NCBI GenBank assembly: GCA_900554525.1
Contig: USHL01000020.1
Location: 1 to 12,548, forward strand
Direction: 5' to 3'
DNA: 12,548 bases
Origin: an uncultured Oscillospiraceae bacterium
GTDB taxonomy: Bacteria; Bacillota; Clostridia; Oscillospirales; Acutalibacteraceae
The notes beneath the pieces were generated by a model, which was not told the DNA's origin, did not search any database, and worked only from the letters and a program-made list of their open reading frames with translations. This document shows, one piece after another, positions 6,431 to 12,348 of the stretch. Each line of letters opens with the position of its first letter. Position 1 is the first letter of the stretch. The position numbers and the translations under genes are program-made.

Positions 6431-7192
6431 ATGTTGCAAGGCATTCAGTGCTTAGCCTACGATTTCAGAAATCCCGAGGAAAAAATCCTAAAGGCGCTGT
6501 ACGACCGCTTTGACCTTAAGGTGAAAACCGAATATGTAAAGGAAAAATCCAACCGTATGGCGATGTTAAGGCATAAACAGAAAAACAGCGGGGAAAGCGT
6601 AAACGCGTATATTTCTCTTACCGAGCTTGAGGAAATGCAGAAAGAGGTTGAAAATGTAAAAATACCCGACAGTATCAACGAGGTGATGGACGCGGTGCTT
6701 TTAGAGCTCAGAAAGAAGGACATAGCGGTATCCGACCGCAGCTTTTTCGGTTTCGGCAGTATCGTGCAGGCGGAAGCTTTTTTAAACGGCAGGGACGAGG
6801 TCATACCGAAAGATATGCTTGTGCTTAAAAACTATCTCTGGAACAAGCCGGAGGAAATAAGCACCGTCTTGCAGATACTTGAGCGTTTGTGTGAAAACCC
6901 GATAGGCGACCGAATAAAGGAGCTTACGGCAAAAGCGCTTGCCGCGCGTGACGCGTTTTCTTTGGCGTCGGACAGGAACCGTGCGCTCATTAAATTAAAA
7001 ACCGACCTTTTAACGCTCTACGATGAGGCAACAGCTATAAAGGACAACCTGCCTGACGGCGACGCGGCGATATCCGGAGCGGACAGCTTTATAGGAACAC
7101 TCGAGGATATAAGCCGGGACGCCTATTCAAAGACAGGCTTTACTTATGTCTCACTGCCGGAGCTTAAGGCATATCAGAATTTACAGATCTGA
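6431..7192 (+). pseudogene. MoxR-type AAA ATPase, 3' fragment
   Basis: A 253-residue open frame whose first ~15 codons are probably intron or junction sequence. FRNPEEKILKALYDRFDLKV matches the MoxR/RavA region around the arginine finger (LYDRF). Walker A, Walker B and sensor 1, which precede it in every active AAA ATPase, are missing. The remainder is a helical domain with charged stretches, ending TYVSLPELKAYQNLQI. MoxR ATPases are usually paired with VWA-domain proteins in chaperone-like complexes, and a likely partner fragment lies two genes downstream. ATG 6431 sits within the domain VI region without a convincing ribosome site, so I regard it as a 5'-truncated gene. The SSB ribosome site starts at the base after its stop codon. 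Confidence 0.7.
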
Positions 7193-7205
7193 AGGGAGAA
7201 AAATT

Positions 7206-7610
7206 ATGCTTAACTTAACAGTAATGACCGGAAGAATGGTGGAGACGCCGGAGCTTAAGACCACAGCCAATAATGTGAGCGTGACCGTATTCAGAATAGC
7301 AGTCAGCCGCAACTACAAGGTAAACGAAGAATACCCGACCGATTTTTTCAATGTAGTGGCGTGGCGGGGCACAGCGGAGTTCGCGGCCAAACACTTCAAA
7401 AAAGGCGACCAGCTTTCAGTTCAGGGGCGTTTTGAGACCCGTAAATATACCGATAAGAACGGAAACAGCCGTGAGGCGGTCGAGCTTACAGCCGACAATC
7501 TTTATTTCGGTGAGAGCAGGCGCGAAGCCCAAAAGCCGGCTGAAAAGGCGGCGGAGGAAAACGTGGAGTTTGACCCGTTCGGAGAGGAGCTGCCGGACTT
7601 TCCCGCCTGA
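7206..7610 (+). CDS. ssb: Single-stranded DNA-binding protein (mobile-element SSB)
   Basis: A 134-residue SSB that coats single-stranded DNA. The OB fold is plain: LTVMTGRMVETPELKTT, then VTVFRIAVSRNY, DFFNVVAWRGTAEFAAKHFKKGDQLSVQGR and RKYTDKNGNSREAVELTADNL. It ends in an acidic tail DPFGEELPDFPA that resembles, but does not exactly match, the usual DDDIPF protein-binding tip. ATG 7206 follows AGGGAG (7193-7198), which begins right after the ATPase stop; an in-frame start at 7146 overlaps the ATPase and has no such site. Its place between a MoxR ATPase and a VWA-type partner, away from rpsF/rpsR, marks it as an accessory SSB of an integrative element rather than the chromosomal copy. It is the only gene in this debris that looks complete. 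Confidence 0.92.
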   Translation: MLNLTVMTGRMVETPELKTTANNVSVTVFRIAVSRNYKVNEEYPTDFFNVVAWRGTAEFAAKHFKKGDQLSVQGRFETRKYTDKNGNSREAVELTADNLYFGESRREAQKPAEKAAEENVEFDPFGEELPDFPA

Positions 7611-7639
7611 ATGCTGACTTTATAAAGGAATACAAAAGA

Positions 7640-7665
7640 CCGTCGGACGGGTAACCGTCCGGCGG
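7640..7665 (+). promoter_or_regulatory. Stable GNRA-capped hairpin between ssb and the next gene
   Basis: Eleven base pairs with one T-G pair, CCGTCGGACGG (7640-7650) against CCGTCCGGCGG (7655-7665), are capped by the tetraloop GTAA. It lies in the 71-base gap after ssb. No T-run follows, and the next gene's ribosome site (GGAG, about 7672) comes seven bases later, so it looks more like an mRNA processing, stability or translation-control element than a terminator. Confidence 0.65.
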
Positions 7666-7681
7666 CGGAACGGAGAAAATT

Positions 7682-8593
7682 ATGAGAGATCCTTTCAAAG
7701 ATTTTAAAAGCGCTGACGGCTGGTTTGAAAATTTCCGCAGAATAGTAAATACCGGGCACGACCGGATATACAAAAGCACGGCGCAGTGCGATTATTTGTA
7801 CGATCGGCTTTATTCCGAATCACCCGAGCTTAACGATATAATAAACCGCGCGGACAGGCGTTTCGGGCTGGGGGATACATTAAAAACCCTGTTCAGCCTT
7901 TTATATTCTCCCGAGATACATAAAAATTCCGGTGTTTCGGCAAAGGCAGAGGCAGCGCAGCGTCCGGTTACAGAAGCTCTCTTTAAAAGTGACGCTTTTC
8001 CAAAGCTAAAAGCGGTATGTGAAAACAGCGAGCTTGCGGCGTTCAGCGCGGTATCTTCTCTCGCTGAGGGCATAGAGCAGTTGACACAGTCGCCGGAGAT
8101 CAGAAAGACGGCGGGGACGGCTGAGATAATTTCTATGCTTAAATCCCAGACGCAAAGGCTGACAGCAAAGGCGGACAGTGAGAAAAATCCGGACAAAAGG
8201 CTGTTTCTGATAAACCGCATTTTTAAAAAGCAGAGGCAGATAAAAGACCTTGAGGGGAAACTGAAAGAGCAGGGCATAATGTCTGCTCAGACGGTCTCGG
8301 AAAATATAAACCGTGCGGCTGAAAAAGCGCTTGACGCGGCAAACAAAACGCTGTCTGTTCTGCGCGCTTTCGGAGACGCGGAAGCCGGAGGCAGGGCGAA
8401 CGAAGCGAACAGGGAGCTGCTTGAGAGGGTAAGAAGAAACGAGACCTTAAAGCACGACGCGAGTTGTGCGATACTGCTGCGCTGTCTTAAAAGAAACGGC
8501 AGGCAAAGACCGATTTGTCGTTACAGGTGTCCGGTGGGCAGAATCTGTCAAAAGAGCGGCAAACCGCGGGGCGCTGGAAGTACAAGCCTCTGA
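7682..8593 (+). CDS. Probable VWA-partner protein (ViaA-like) N-terminal part, 3'-truncated
   Basis: The open frame has 303 codons, but only about 258 belong to the original gene. These form a mostly helical, charged protein (MRDPFKDFKSADGWFENF ... SLLYSPEIH ... LINRIFKKQRQIKDLEGKLKEQG). I do not recognise a defined domain. Position after a MoxR ATPase and the helical character suggest the N-terminal half of a ViaA-like protein whose C-terminal VWA domain has been lost; this is inference. From about 8455 the DNA belongs to a PAPS-reductase-family gene read in the wrong frame, giving a basic nonsense tail to 8593. ATG 7682 has a good GGAG site at about seven bases. Confidence 0.55.
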   Translation: MRDPFKDFKSADGWFENFRRIVNTGHDRIYKSTAQCDYLYDRLYSESPELNDIINRADRRFGLGDTLKTLFSLLYSPEIHKNSGVSAKAEAAQRPVTEALFKSDAFPKLKAVCENSELAAFSAVSSLAEGIEQLTQSPEIRKTAGTAEIISMLKSQTQRLTAKADSEKNPDKRLFLINRIFKKQRQIKDLEGKLKEQGIMSAQTVSENINRAAEKALDAANKTLSVLRAFGDAEAGGRANEANRELLERVRRNETLKHDASCAILLRCLKRNGRQRPICRYRCPVGRICQKSGKPRGAGSTSL

Positions 8594-9020
8594 CCCGAAG
8601 AAAAAGCTCATTTTGAACAACGACAACGAGGAAGACCGACAGCTTTTTGAAAATTGCCAGATGAAAGGAAAACGGGTTTGCAATCCCATCATCGACTGGA
8701 CGGATCGGGATGTGTGGGATTACCTTACCGATCAAAAGGTTGAGACGAACCCGCTTTACAACGAGGGCTTCTGCCGTGTTGGCTGCATCGGATGTCCAAT
8801 GGCTGGGAAAGCCCGTTACGCAGAGTTTTCCCGATATCCGGGTTTTCAGCGAAATTACATCCGAACGTTTGACCGGATGCTTGAAGCACGAAAAGCCCGC
8901 GGGAAGGCCAATGACCAGCGCTGGGGAACCGGCGAAGATGTCTTTCACTGGTGGATGGAGGACGGCGTTCTTCCGGGACAAGTAAACATTTGGGAGGACT
9001 ACGAAAATGCGATTGATTGA
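8466..9020 (+). CDS. Phage PAPS-reductase-family protein, 5'-truncated
   Basis: The C-terminal ~185 residues of a phosphoadenosine-phosphosulfate-reductase/DndC-like protein of the kind often carried by Firmicute phages. RYCC, GKDRFVVTGVRWAES, IIDWTDRDVWDYL and CRVGCIGCPM are family hallmarks. The CC pair (residues 4-5) and CIGC (107-110) resemble the cysteine pattern that holds an iron-sulfur cluster in APS reductases. The N-terminal PP-loop (SGGKDS type) is missing. The frame is open only from 8451, after an in-frame TAA at 8448, and GTG 8466 has no ribosome site, so homology starts at a breakpoint near 8455 with TTRVVRYCC. Its phage role is unknown; sulfur transfer to a nucleobase or DNA is a guess from DndC similarity. 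The next gene starts inside its last codons. Confidence 0.85.
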   Translation: MRYCCAVLKETAGKDRFVVTGVRWAESVKRAANRGALEVQASDPKKKLILNNDNEEDRQLFENCQMKGKRVCNPIIDWTDRDVWDYLTDQKVETNPLYNEGFCRVGCIGCPMAGKARYAEFSRYPGFQRNYIRTFDRMLEARKARGKANDQRWGTGEDVFHWWMEDGVLPGQVNIWEDYENAID

Positions 9021-9246
9021 CGCTGACGCTCTGCTTGCCGAATATGACCGGCAGCATGAAGGAGAGCCGGGGAAAGCCCGAAAGCTGATAGAGGACGCGC
9101 CCACCGTTGCCGCTGTTCCCGTGTCCAAAATCCTCGCCTTGCGCGACGCTCTCTACGAATCCGATGCTGTCACAATGCGCGGACTGCGCAATCTCAATAT
9201 GCTGATTGCCAAATACGAAGGAGGGAAAACCGATGCGCTTGATTGA
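9007..9246 (+). CDS. Small phage protein with MRLIDAD N-terminus
   Basis: A 79-residue protein beginning MRLIDADALL and containing KLIEDAPTV. This MRLIDAD...AP-T/S-V pattern is common in small Firmicute phage proteins of unknown function. ATG 9007 overlaps the end of the preceding gene by 14 bases, with GGGAGG (8992-8997) upstream, so translation is likely coupled. No transmembrane segment or cysteines. The next gene begins with the same residues. Confidence 0.8.
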   Translation: MRLIDADALLAEYDRQHEGEPGKARKLIEDAPTVAAVPVSKILALRDALYESDAVTMRGLRNLNMLIAKYEGGKTDALD

Positions 9247-9583
9247 CGCAGAAAGCTCGCAGAACAGAATATACGTTTCCGATCTGGTAATCGAAGAAAT
9301 GAAAAAGATTCCGACGGTCGATATTGACCGCCCCACCCGCAGCCAGTTTAAGAGAATGGCGGTGCAGCTGGGGTATGAAAAGGTTGTGCATTGCAAGGAC
9401 TGCCGACTTGGAGAGCCGGACATGTATCTCAACGGCGGCGAGGACAAGGTCTGGTGTAACTACTACGACTGCCCAAAGACCGCCGCCGGGTTTTGCGAGA
9501 AAGGAAAAAGGAAAAACGATTTTGTTGACGATAACAAAATCGGAGAAAGGAGAACCGATGAGAATGAACCGCTGGGAACATGA
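9233..9583 (+). CDS. Small phage protein, MRLIDA N-terminus and cysteine-rich C-half
   Basis: A 116-residue protein. Residues 1-30 (MRLIDAE ... IEEMKKIPTVD) parallel the preceding gene. Residues 55-95 carry HCKDC, WCNYYDC and FC, a cysteine arrangement typical of small zinc-binding phage proteins. ATG 9233 follows GGAGGG and overlaps the upstream stop by 14 bases; an earlier in-frame start at 9206 lies deep inside that gene and is less likely. The charged tail (KGKRKNDFVDD ... ENEPLGT) overlaps the next gene and may be loosely constrained. Function unknown. Confidence 0.78.
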   Translation: MRLIDAESSQNRIYVSDLVIEEMKKIPTVDIDRPTRSQFKRMAVQLGYEKVVHCKDCRLGEPDMYLNGGEDKVWCNYYDCPKTAAGFCEKGKRKNDFVDDNKIGERRTDENEPLGT

Positions 9584-9710
9584 CGTGTTTCTGGAAATAG
9601 CGCCGCGCCTTTGCTGGGACTGCGAGGACGATTGCCCCGGGGAGCTGAGCTGCGCCAAACTCGCCGAGCATATTGTCGAGGAAAAGGAGGCCGCACGCGA
9701 TGAGCAGTAA
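9558..9710 (+). CDS. 50-residue cysteine-rich phage protein
   Basis: A short gene starting at ATG 9558 after AAAGGAGA, overlapping the upstream gene by 26 bases. It encodes MRMNRWEHDVFLEIAPRLCW and then a compact cluster CWDCEDDCPGELSC, suggesting a metal-binding knuckle, followed by an acidic helix. The ribosome site and the overlapping start-stop spacing match its neighbours, which supports it being real despite its size. Function unknown. Confidence 0.65.
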   Translation: MRMNRWEHDVFLEIAPRLCWDCEDDCPGELSCAKLAEHIVEEKEAARDEQ

Positions 9711-9930
9711 ATCCAAACGCAAGCCGAAAGACATCTCCATGCACAAGGCCGTGTCCATTGCCATGACGATCTTCGTCTGGGCATGGATGTCCTGCTTTAA
9801 TCCTACGCAGGAGGACGTGAACCGCATGTCGGACGAGGTGCGCAACATCCGCGAGAGCGTGAACAGCAAGAACCTCAACATCTGGGAAGTCAGAGACGCC
9901 ATCAAGGACGAATTCGGGTGGGAGATATGA
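9700..9930 (+). CDS. Small phage membrane protein
   Basis: Seventy-six residues from ATG 9700, with AAAGGAGG about eight bases upstream, inside the end of the preceding gene. A basic N-terminus (SSKSKRKPKD) is followed by one hydrophobic segment, AVSIAMTIFVWAWMSCF (residues about 17-33), and a charged helical C-terminus (DEVRNIRESVNSKNLN). That is the layout of a single-pass membrane protein with its N-terminus probably inside. It is too early in the operon and too short to call a holin. An upstream in-frame start at 9673 precedes the ribosome site and is rejected. Confidence 0.72.
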   Translation: MSSKSKRKPKDISMHKAVSIAMTIFVWAWMSCFNPTQEDVNRMSDEVRNIRESVNSKNLNIWEVRDAIKDEFGWEI

Positions 9931-10169
9931 CAAACTGCCCGAACTGCGGAGCGCCGATAACCGGGAGCGTGTGCGAGTATTGCGGAACAAGACACGGGAT
10001 TAGTGTCTTCGTTTCCGCGTCGCCCCCGCCGCAGATGCTCTGCGATACGCTCTTGCTTTCACGTCAAATGCAGCAATGCAGCAGTACGGAATTTGAAAAT
10101 CTGCAAACGAGGCTCGCAAGAGAGGCCGCGAACGCTTCGGAAATCCGCGCTTATAAATTCACACGATAA
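9927..10169 (+). CDS. Zinc-ribbon phage protein
   Basis: Eighty residues with an N-terminal zinc ribbon, CPNCGAPITGSVCEYCG (two CxxC pairs at about residues 4-20), then a proline-serine stretch and a helical C-terminus. ATG 9927 overlaps the previous stop as ATGA, with GGGTGGGAG upstream, so translation is coupled. GTG 9918 is possible but would lie on top of that site. Proteins of this type recur in Firmicute prophages; nothing here defines a specific role. Confidence 0.75.
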   Translation: MTNCPNCGAPITGSVCEYCGTRHGISVFVSASPPPQMLCDTLLLSRQMQQCSSTEFENLQTRLAREAANASEIRAYKFTR

Positions 10170-10175
10170 AAAGAA

Positions 10176-10195
10176 AAACGCGGCACAGCGCGTTT
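10176..10195. terminator. GC-rich hairpin in short gap
   Basis: AAACGCG (10176-10182) pairs with CGCGTTT (10189-10195) around a six-base loop. On the plus strand no T-run follows; on the minus strand it would be followed by TTTTCTTTTT-like sequence, so it is a better minus-strand terminator. It lies in the only gap (about 50 bases) between the zinc-ribbon gene and the regulator gene. Confidence 0.35.
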
Positions 10196-10219
10196 AACAT
10201 TGAATGACGAGGTGAGAAA

Positions 10220-10657
10220 GTGAACGAACTCTGGAAAATGAAATGCAAGGCCGACCTCTTCAACCTGCGGAAAAACGAGGCGGCGATCCTGTCCATACCG
10301 AAGGAGATCGACATGGAGCGCGACCGCATGACATCCATCAAGAGCGCATCCACGGGAACGGCCCCTGTGCAGGGCGGCGGCACATCGTACGAGGAAAGAA
10401 TGAACAACAGCATTTGCCTGATCGATCTATTGTCCGACAATCTCCGCATTGCAGAATCGGAGGTGCGGCTGACGAAAAAAGCCCTCGCAACGCTGACAGA
10501 CGAGGAACGGCGAATCCTTGAAGTGCTGTACATCGACAAGCAGAGGGACGGCGTTGACCGGCTGAGCAATGAGTTGGGCTGCGATGAGCGCACGGTATGG
10601 CGCAAGGCAACACGAGCGCTTGAGGGGTACAATATTGCACGGCACGGAGGAAGGTAA
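10220..10657 (+). CDS. Phage sigma-like / ArpU-RinA-type late transcription regulator
   Basis: A 145-residue protein that probably turns on the late (packaging and structural) genes. The N-terminal half is helical and charged. The C-terminal half, LTDEERRILEVLYIDKQRDGVDRLSNELGCDERTVWRKATRALEGY (written with positions about 93-137), is a region-4-like helix-turn-helix in which LGCDERTVWR is the recognition helix. Proteins of this class sit just before the small terminase genes in many Firmicute siphoviruses. GTG 10220 has GAGGTGAGAA upstream. Directly after its stop come two TGTCAGT repeats and a -10 box, the expected target of such a regulator. DNA contact is inferred from context. Confidence 0.8.
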   Translation: MNELWKMKCKADLFNLRKNEAAILSIPKEIDMERDRMTSIKSASTGTAPVQGGGTSYEERMNNSICLIDLLSDNLRIAESEVRLTKKALATLTDEERRILEVLYIDKQRDGVDRLSNELGCDERTVWRKATRALEGYNIARHGGR

Positions 10658-10659
10658 AT

Positions 10660-10704
10660 TGTCAGTATTCTGTCAGTGACATTCCGGAAAACCCGTGATA
10701 TAAT
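10660..10704 (+). promoter_or_regulatory. Activator-dependent phage late promoter with TGTCAGT repeats
   Basis: TGTCAGT occurs at 10660-10666 and again at 10671-10677, offset by 11 bases, so both copies face the same side of the helix. A TATAAT box (10699-10704) with extended TGa lies 21 bases beyond the second copy. No good -35 box is present; the repeats stand in its place, as expected for a promoter using a dedicated activator or sigma-like factor. The candidate regulator gene ends two bases before the first repeat. Confidence 0.7.
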
Positions 10705-10714
10705 GTTAATAAGC

Positions 10715-10771
10715 AAAGCCACGCAGAGACGCCGGACGATCACCGAGCGCCAAAGCGTGGCTTTTTGTTTT
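10715..10771 (+). terminator. Leader hairpin-terminator right after the late promoter
   Basis: AAAGCCACGC (10715-10724) pairs perfectly over ten bases with GCGTGGCTTT (10755-10764), followed by TTGTTTT. The stem begins only about 11 bases past the -10 box, so the predicted RNA is around 60 bases, almost all of it hairpin. The 30-base loop may hold a minor CGG/CCG stem. Late genes downstream would need read-through or antitermination. Confidence 0.8.
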
Positions 10772-10822
10772 GGGCGAAGCCGAAAGGCGGGAAAGCCGCA
10801 CGCAGCGGAGGGGGCGGCGGAG

Positions 10823-11842
10823 ATGGAAGTAGTCACACTGCGGCTGGACGAGATAAAGCCGTATGCCAACAACACAAAAGAGCATCCACAAGAGCAAATC
10901 GACAAGATCAAGGAATCCATCGCTCGGTATGGGATGAACGACCCTATCGCTGTATGGGGCAAGTCCAACACCATTGTAGAGGGGCACGGACGCTTTGAGG
11001 CTCTGCGGCAGATGGGTATAAAAGAAGCGCCGTGCATACGGCTCGACCATCTGACGGACAAGCAGCGCCGGGAGTACACCATCGCGCACAACAAGACAAC
11101 GATGGACAGCGGATTTGATAAGGATATGTTGTCCTTGGAGCTTCCCGACCTCGATCTCGGCTTTCTTGGTTATGTAGACGAGCCGGAAGAAGAGGACGAC
11201 GGATATTACGGCGACGAGCGCGAAAAGACATACAGCAAAATGAACCTCCGCGATTATGACGCGGAACGCGCCGCCGGTAAATGGGATATGCCGATATTGA
11301 AAGCAACAGACCATATACCAGAAGATTTGATCTCATTCAACTATATGCTCACAAGCAAGGAATACGGCAAGGGCATACATTTCTATATCGACGATTACCA
11401 ATTTGAAAGAGTGTGGACAACGCCGGACAAGTACATTGATAAGCTCGGTATGTTCGATTGCGTTCTTACACCGGACTTTTCGCTTTATCTGGATATGCCG
11501 CTTGCGATGCAGATATGGAACGTATATCGATCCCGGCTGATCGGGCAGATCATGCAGGACGCGGGGATAACAGTAATACCAACGTTGCAATGGGAGGATG
11601 AGCGGAGCTTTGATTTCTGTTTTGATGGAATAGAGCCGGACGGTGTAGTTTCTGTGAGCACGATAGGCGTAAAGCGCGATAAAAACGCTGGTGGTATATG
11701 GTTTGCCGGTATGGACGAAGCAATAAAGAGGTTAAGACCGTCGCACGTCGTGTGTTACGGCGGCGATATTGGATATAAATTCCCGTGTAGTGTGAGTTAC
11801 ATTGCGAACCATAACACGGAGAGATTCGGAGGGAAAAGCTGA
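10823..11842 (+). CDS. ParB-like N-domain fused to a DUF4417-like domain
   Basis: A 339-residue phage protein with two parts. Residues 1-115 are a ParB/sulfiredoxin-like domain: EVVTLRLDEIKPYANNTKEH, QIDKIKESIARYGMNDPI, then the ParB box-like VEGHGRFEALRQMG and HNKTTMDSGFD. In phages this domain usually precedes a DNA methylase. Here an acidic linker (118-131) leads instead into residues 145-335, which resemble DUF4417: FNYMLTSKEYGKGIHFYIDD, MFDCVLTPDFSLYLDMPLAM, IPTLQWEDERSFDFCFDG, STIGVKRDK, VVCYGGDIGYKF. No methylase motif (DPPY, FxGxG) is present. ATG 10823 follows GGAGGGG by eight bases; an open frame extends upstream to 10676 across the terminator and is rejected. The stop overlaps the next start. 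The DUF name is from memory. Confidence 0.78.
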   Translation: MEVVTLRLDEIKPYANNTKEHPQEQIDKIKESIARYGMNDPIAVWGKSNTIVEGHGRFEALRQMGIKEAPCIRLDHLTDKQRREYTIAHNKTTMDSGFDKDMLSLELPDLDLGFLGYVDEPEEEDDGYYGDEREKTYSKMNLRDYDAERAAGKWDMPILKATDHIPEDLISFNYMLTSKEYGKGIHFYIDDYQFERVWTTPDKYIDKLGMFDCVLTPDFSLYLDMPLAMQIWNVYRSRLIGQIMQDAGITVIPTLQWEDERSFDFCFDGIEPDGVVSVSTIGVKRDKNAGGIWFAGMDEAIKRLRPSHVVCYGGDIGYKFPCSVSYIANHNTERFGGKS

Positions 11843-12348
11843 TGGGCGGACGTGGAGCAAGCAGCGGCGTATCAAAAGGTGCGCCAAGCCTTGATAACAA
11901 CCTTATACGCAGGGCGAACGCCGCAAGTTTCGCAGTAGACGCCGGAGACGCAACAAAGCGAGAATACACGCGGAATGTTGAGACAATAAAAGGGCTTGGG
12001 TTTGACGATACCGAAACAAAAGCAGCGTATAAAGAGCTTCACCGTCTTACAACCGAACAGCTTAGGGCAGAATCGCAGAGTGTTAGCCCTTATACTTCTG
12101 GTGTAGCGCGATTCAATCGCACACAAGTGCAGAAAAACGCGCAGAAAGCCGTTGACAAACGTGCGGCTGTCAATTCTTACATGAACGGCTTGAAAGACAA
12201 GGCAAAAAAAGCACAGAAGCAGAAAGAAACAAATACGCTTTCCTCGGCGCTCAAAAGCGCGATGAGCAACGGAAAGCTCGAAGTAACAGTGAACGGCAAG
12301 ACGTATTACCGCACGCGTAAAAACTCCGCAACATGGAGAGTTAGATAA
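11842..12348 (+). CDS. MGGRGASSG-type phage protein
   Basis: A 168-residue basic protein starting MGGRGASSGVSKG, an N-terminal motif I recall from various Firmicute phage proteins near packaging and head genes. The middle is helical and lysine-rich (residues about 105-145), and the end, KLEVTVNGKTYYRTRKNSATWRV trimmed to positions 143-167, looks like a small beta hairpin module. ATG 11842 overlaps the upstream TGA (TGATG), with GGAGGG at 11828-11833. No catalytic motif seen. Its partner starts at its own stop codon and repeats the N-terminal motif. Function unknown; a virion- or packaging-linked tag is a guess. Confidence 0.75.
   Translation: MGGRGASSGVSKGAPSLDNNLIRRANAASFAVDAGDATKREYTRNVETIKGLGFDDTETKAAYKELHRLTTEQLRAESQSVSPYTSGVARFNRTQVQKNAQKAVDKRAAVNSYMNGLKDKAKKAQKQKETNTLSSALKSAMSNGKLEVTVNGKTYYRTRKNSATWRVR

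Larger units (their letters stand above)
5560..6437 (+). mobile_element. Group II intron, RT-deleted, chloroplast-like type
   Basis: The ribozyme regions of a bacterial group II intron are recognisable in order. Domain I conserved patches include GTGAGAGAAATC with AATCGGGAACAA, and later GTCTGAGGACGG with AAGCCGTCTACATGG. Domain V at 6366-6399 is exactly 34 bases, with the AGC triad, a GAGA tetraloop and closing GAGCC...GGTTC. A domain VI-like hairpin follows at about 6404-6437. The proposed 5' end GTGTC (5560) fits GUGYG only partly but coincides with loss of recombinase homology. The 3' end is uncertain between 6425 and 6440. Domain IV should carry a reverse transcriptase of some 500-600 residues; only its tips remain. 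The intron is antisense to the recombinase on its left and sense to the ATPase fragment on its right. I could not confirm EBS/IBS pairing. Confidence 0.85.

Noticed and set aside
10676..10822. N-terminal extension of the ParB-like protein
   Set aside because: The extension overlaps the late promoter and terminator and lacks a ribosome site; ATG 10823 has a strong one.
10159..11336. Long minus-strand open frames opposite the phage regulator and ParB-like gene
   Set aside because: Composition shadows of the GC-richer plus-strand genes, without motifs or start signals.
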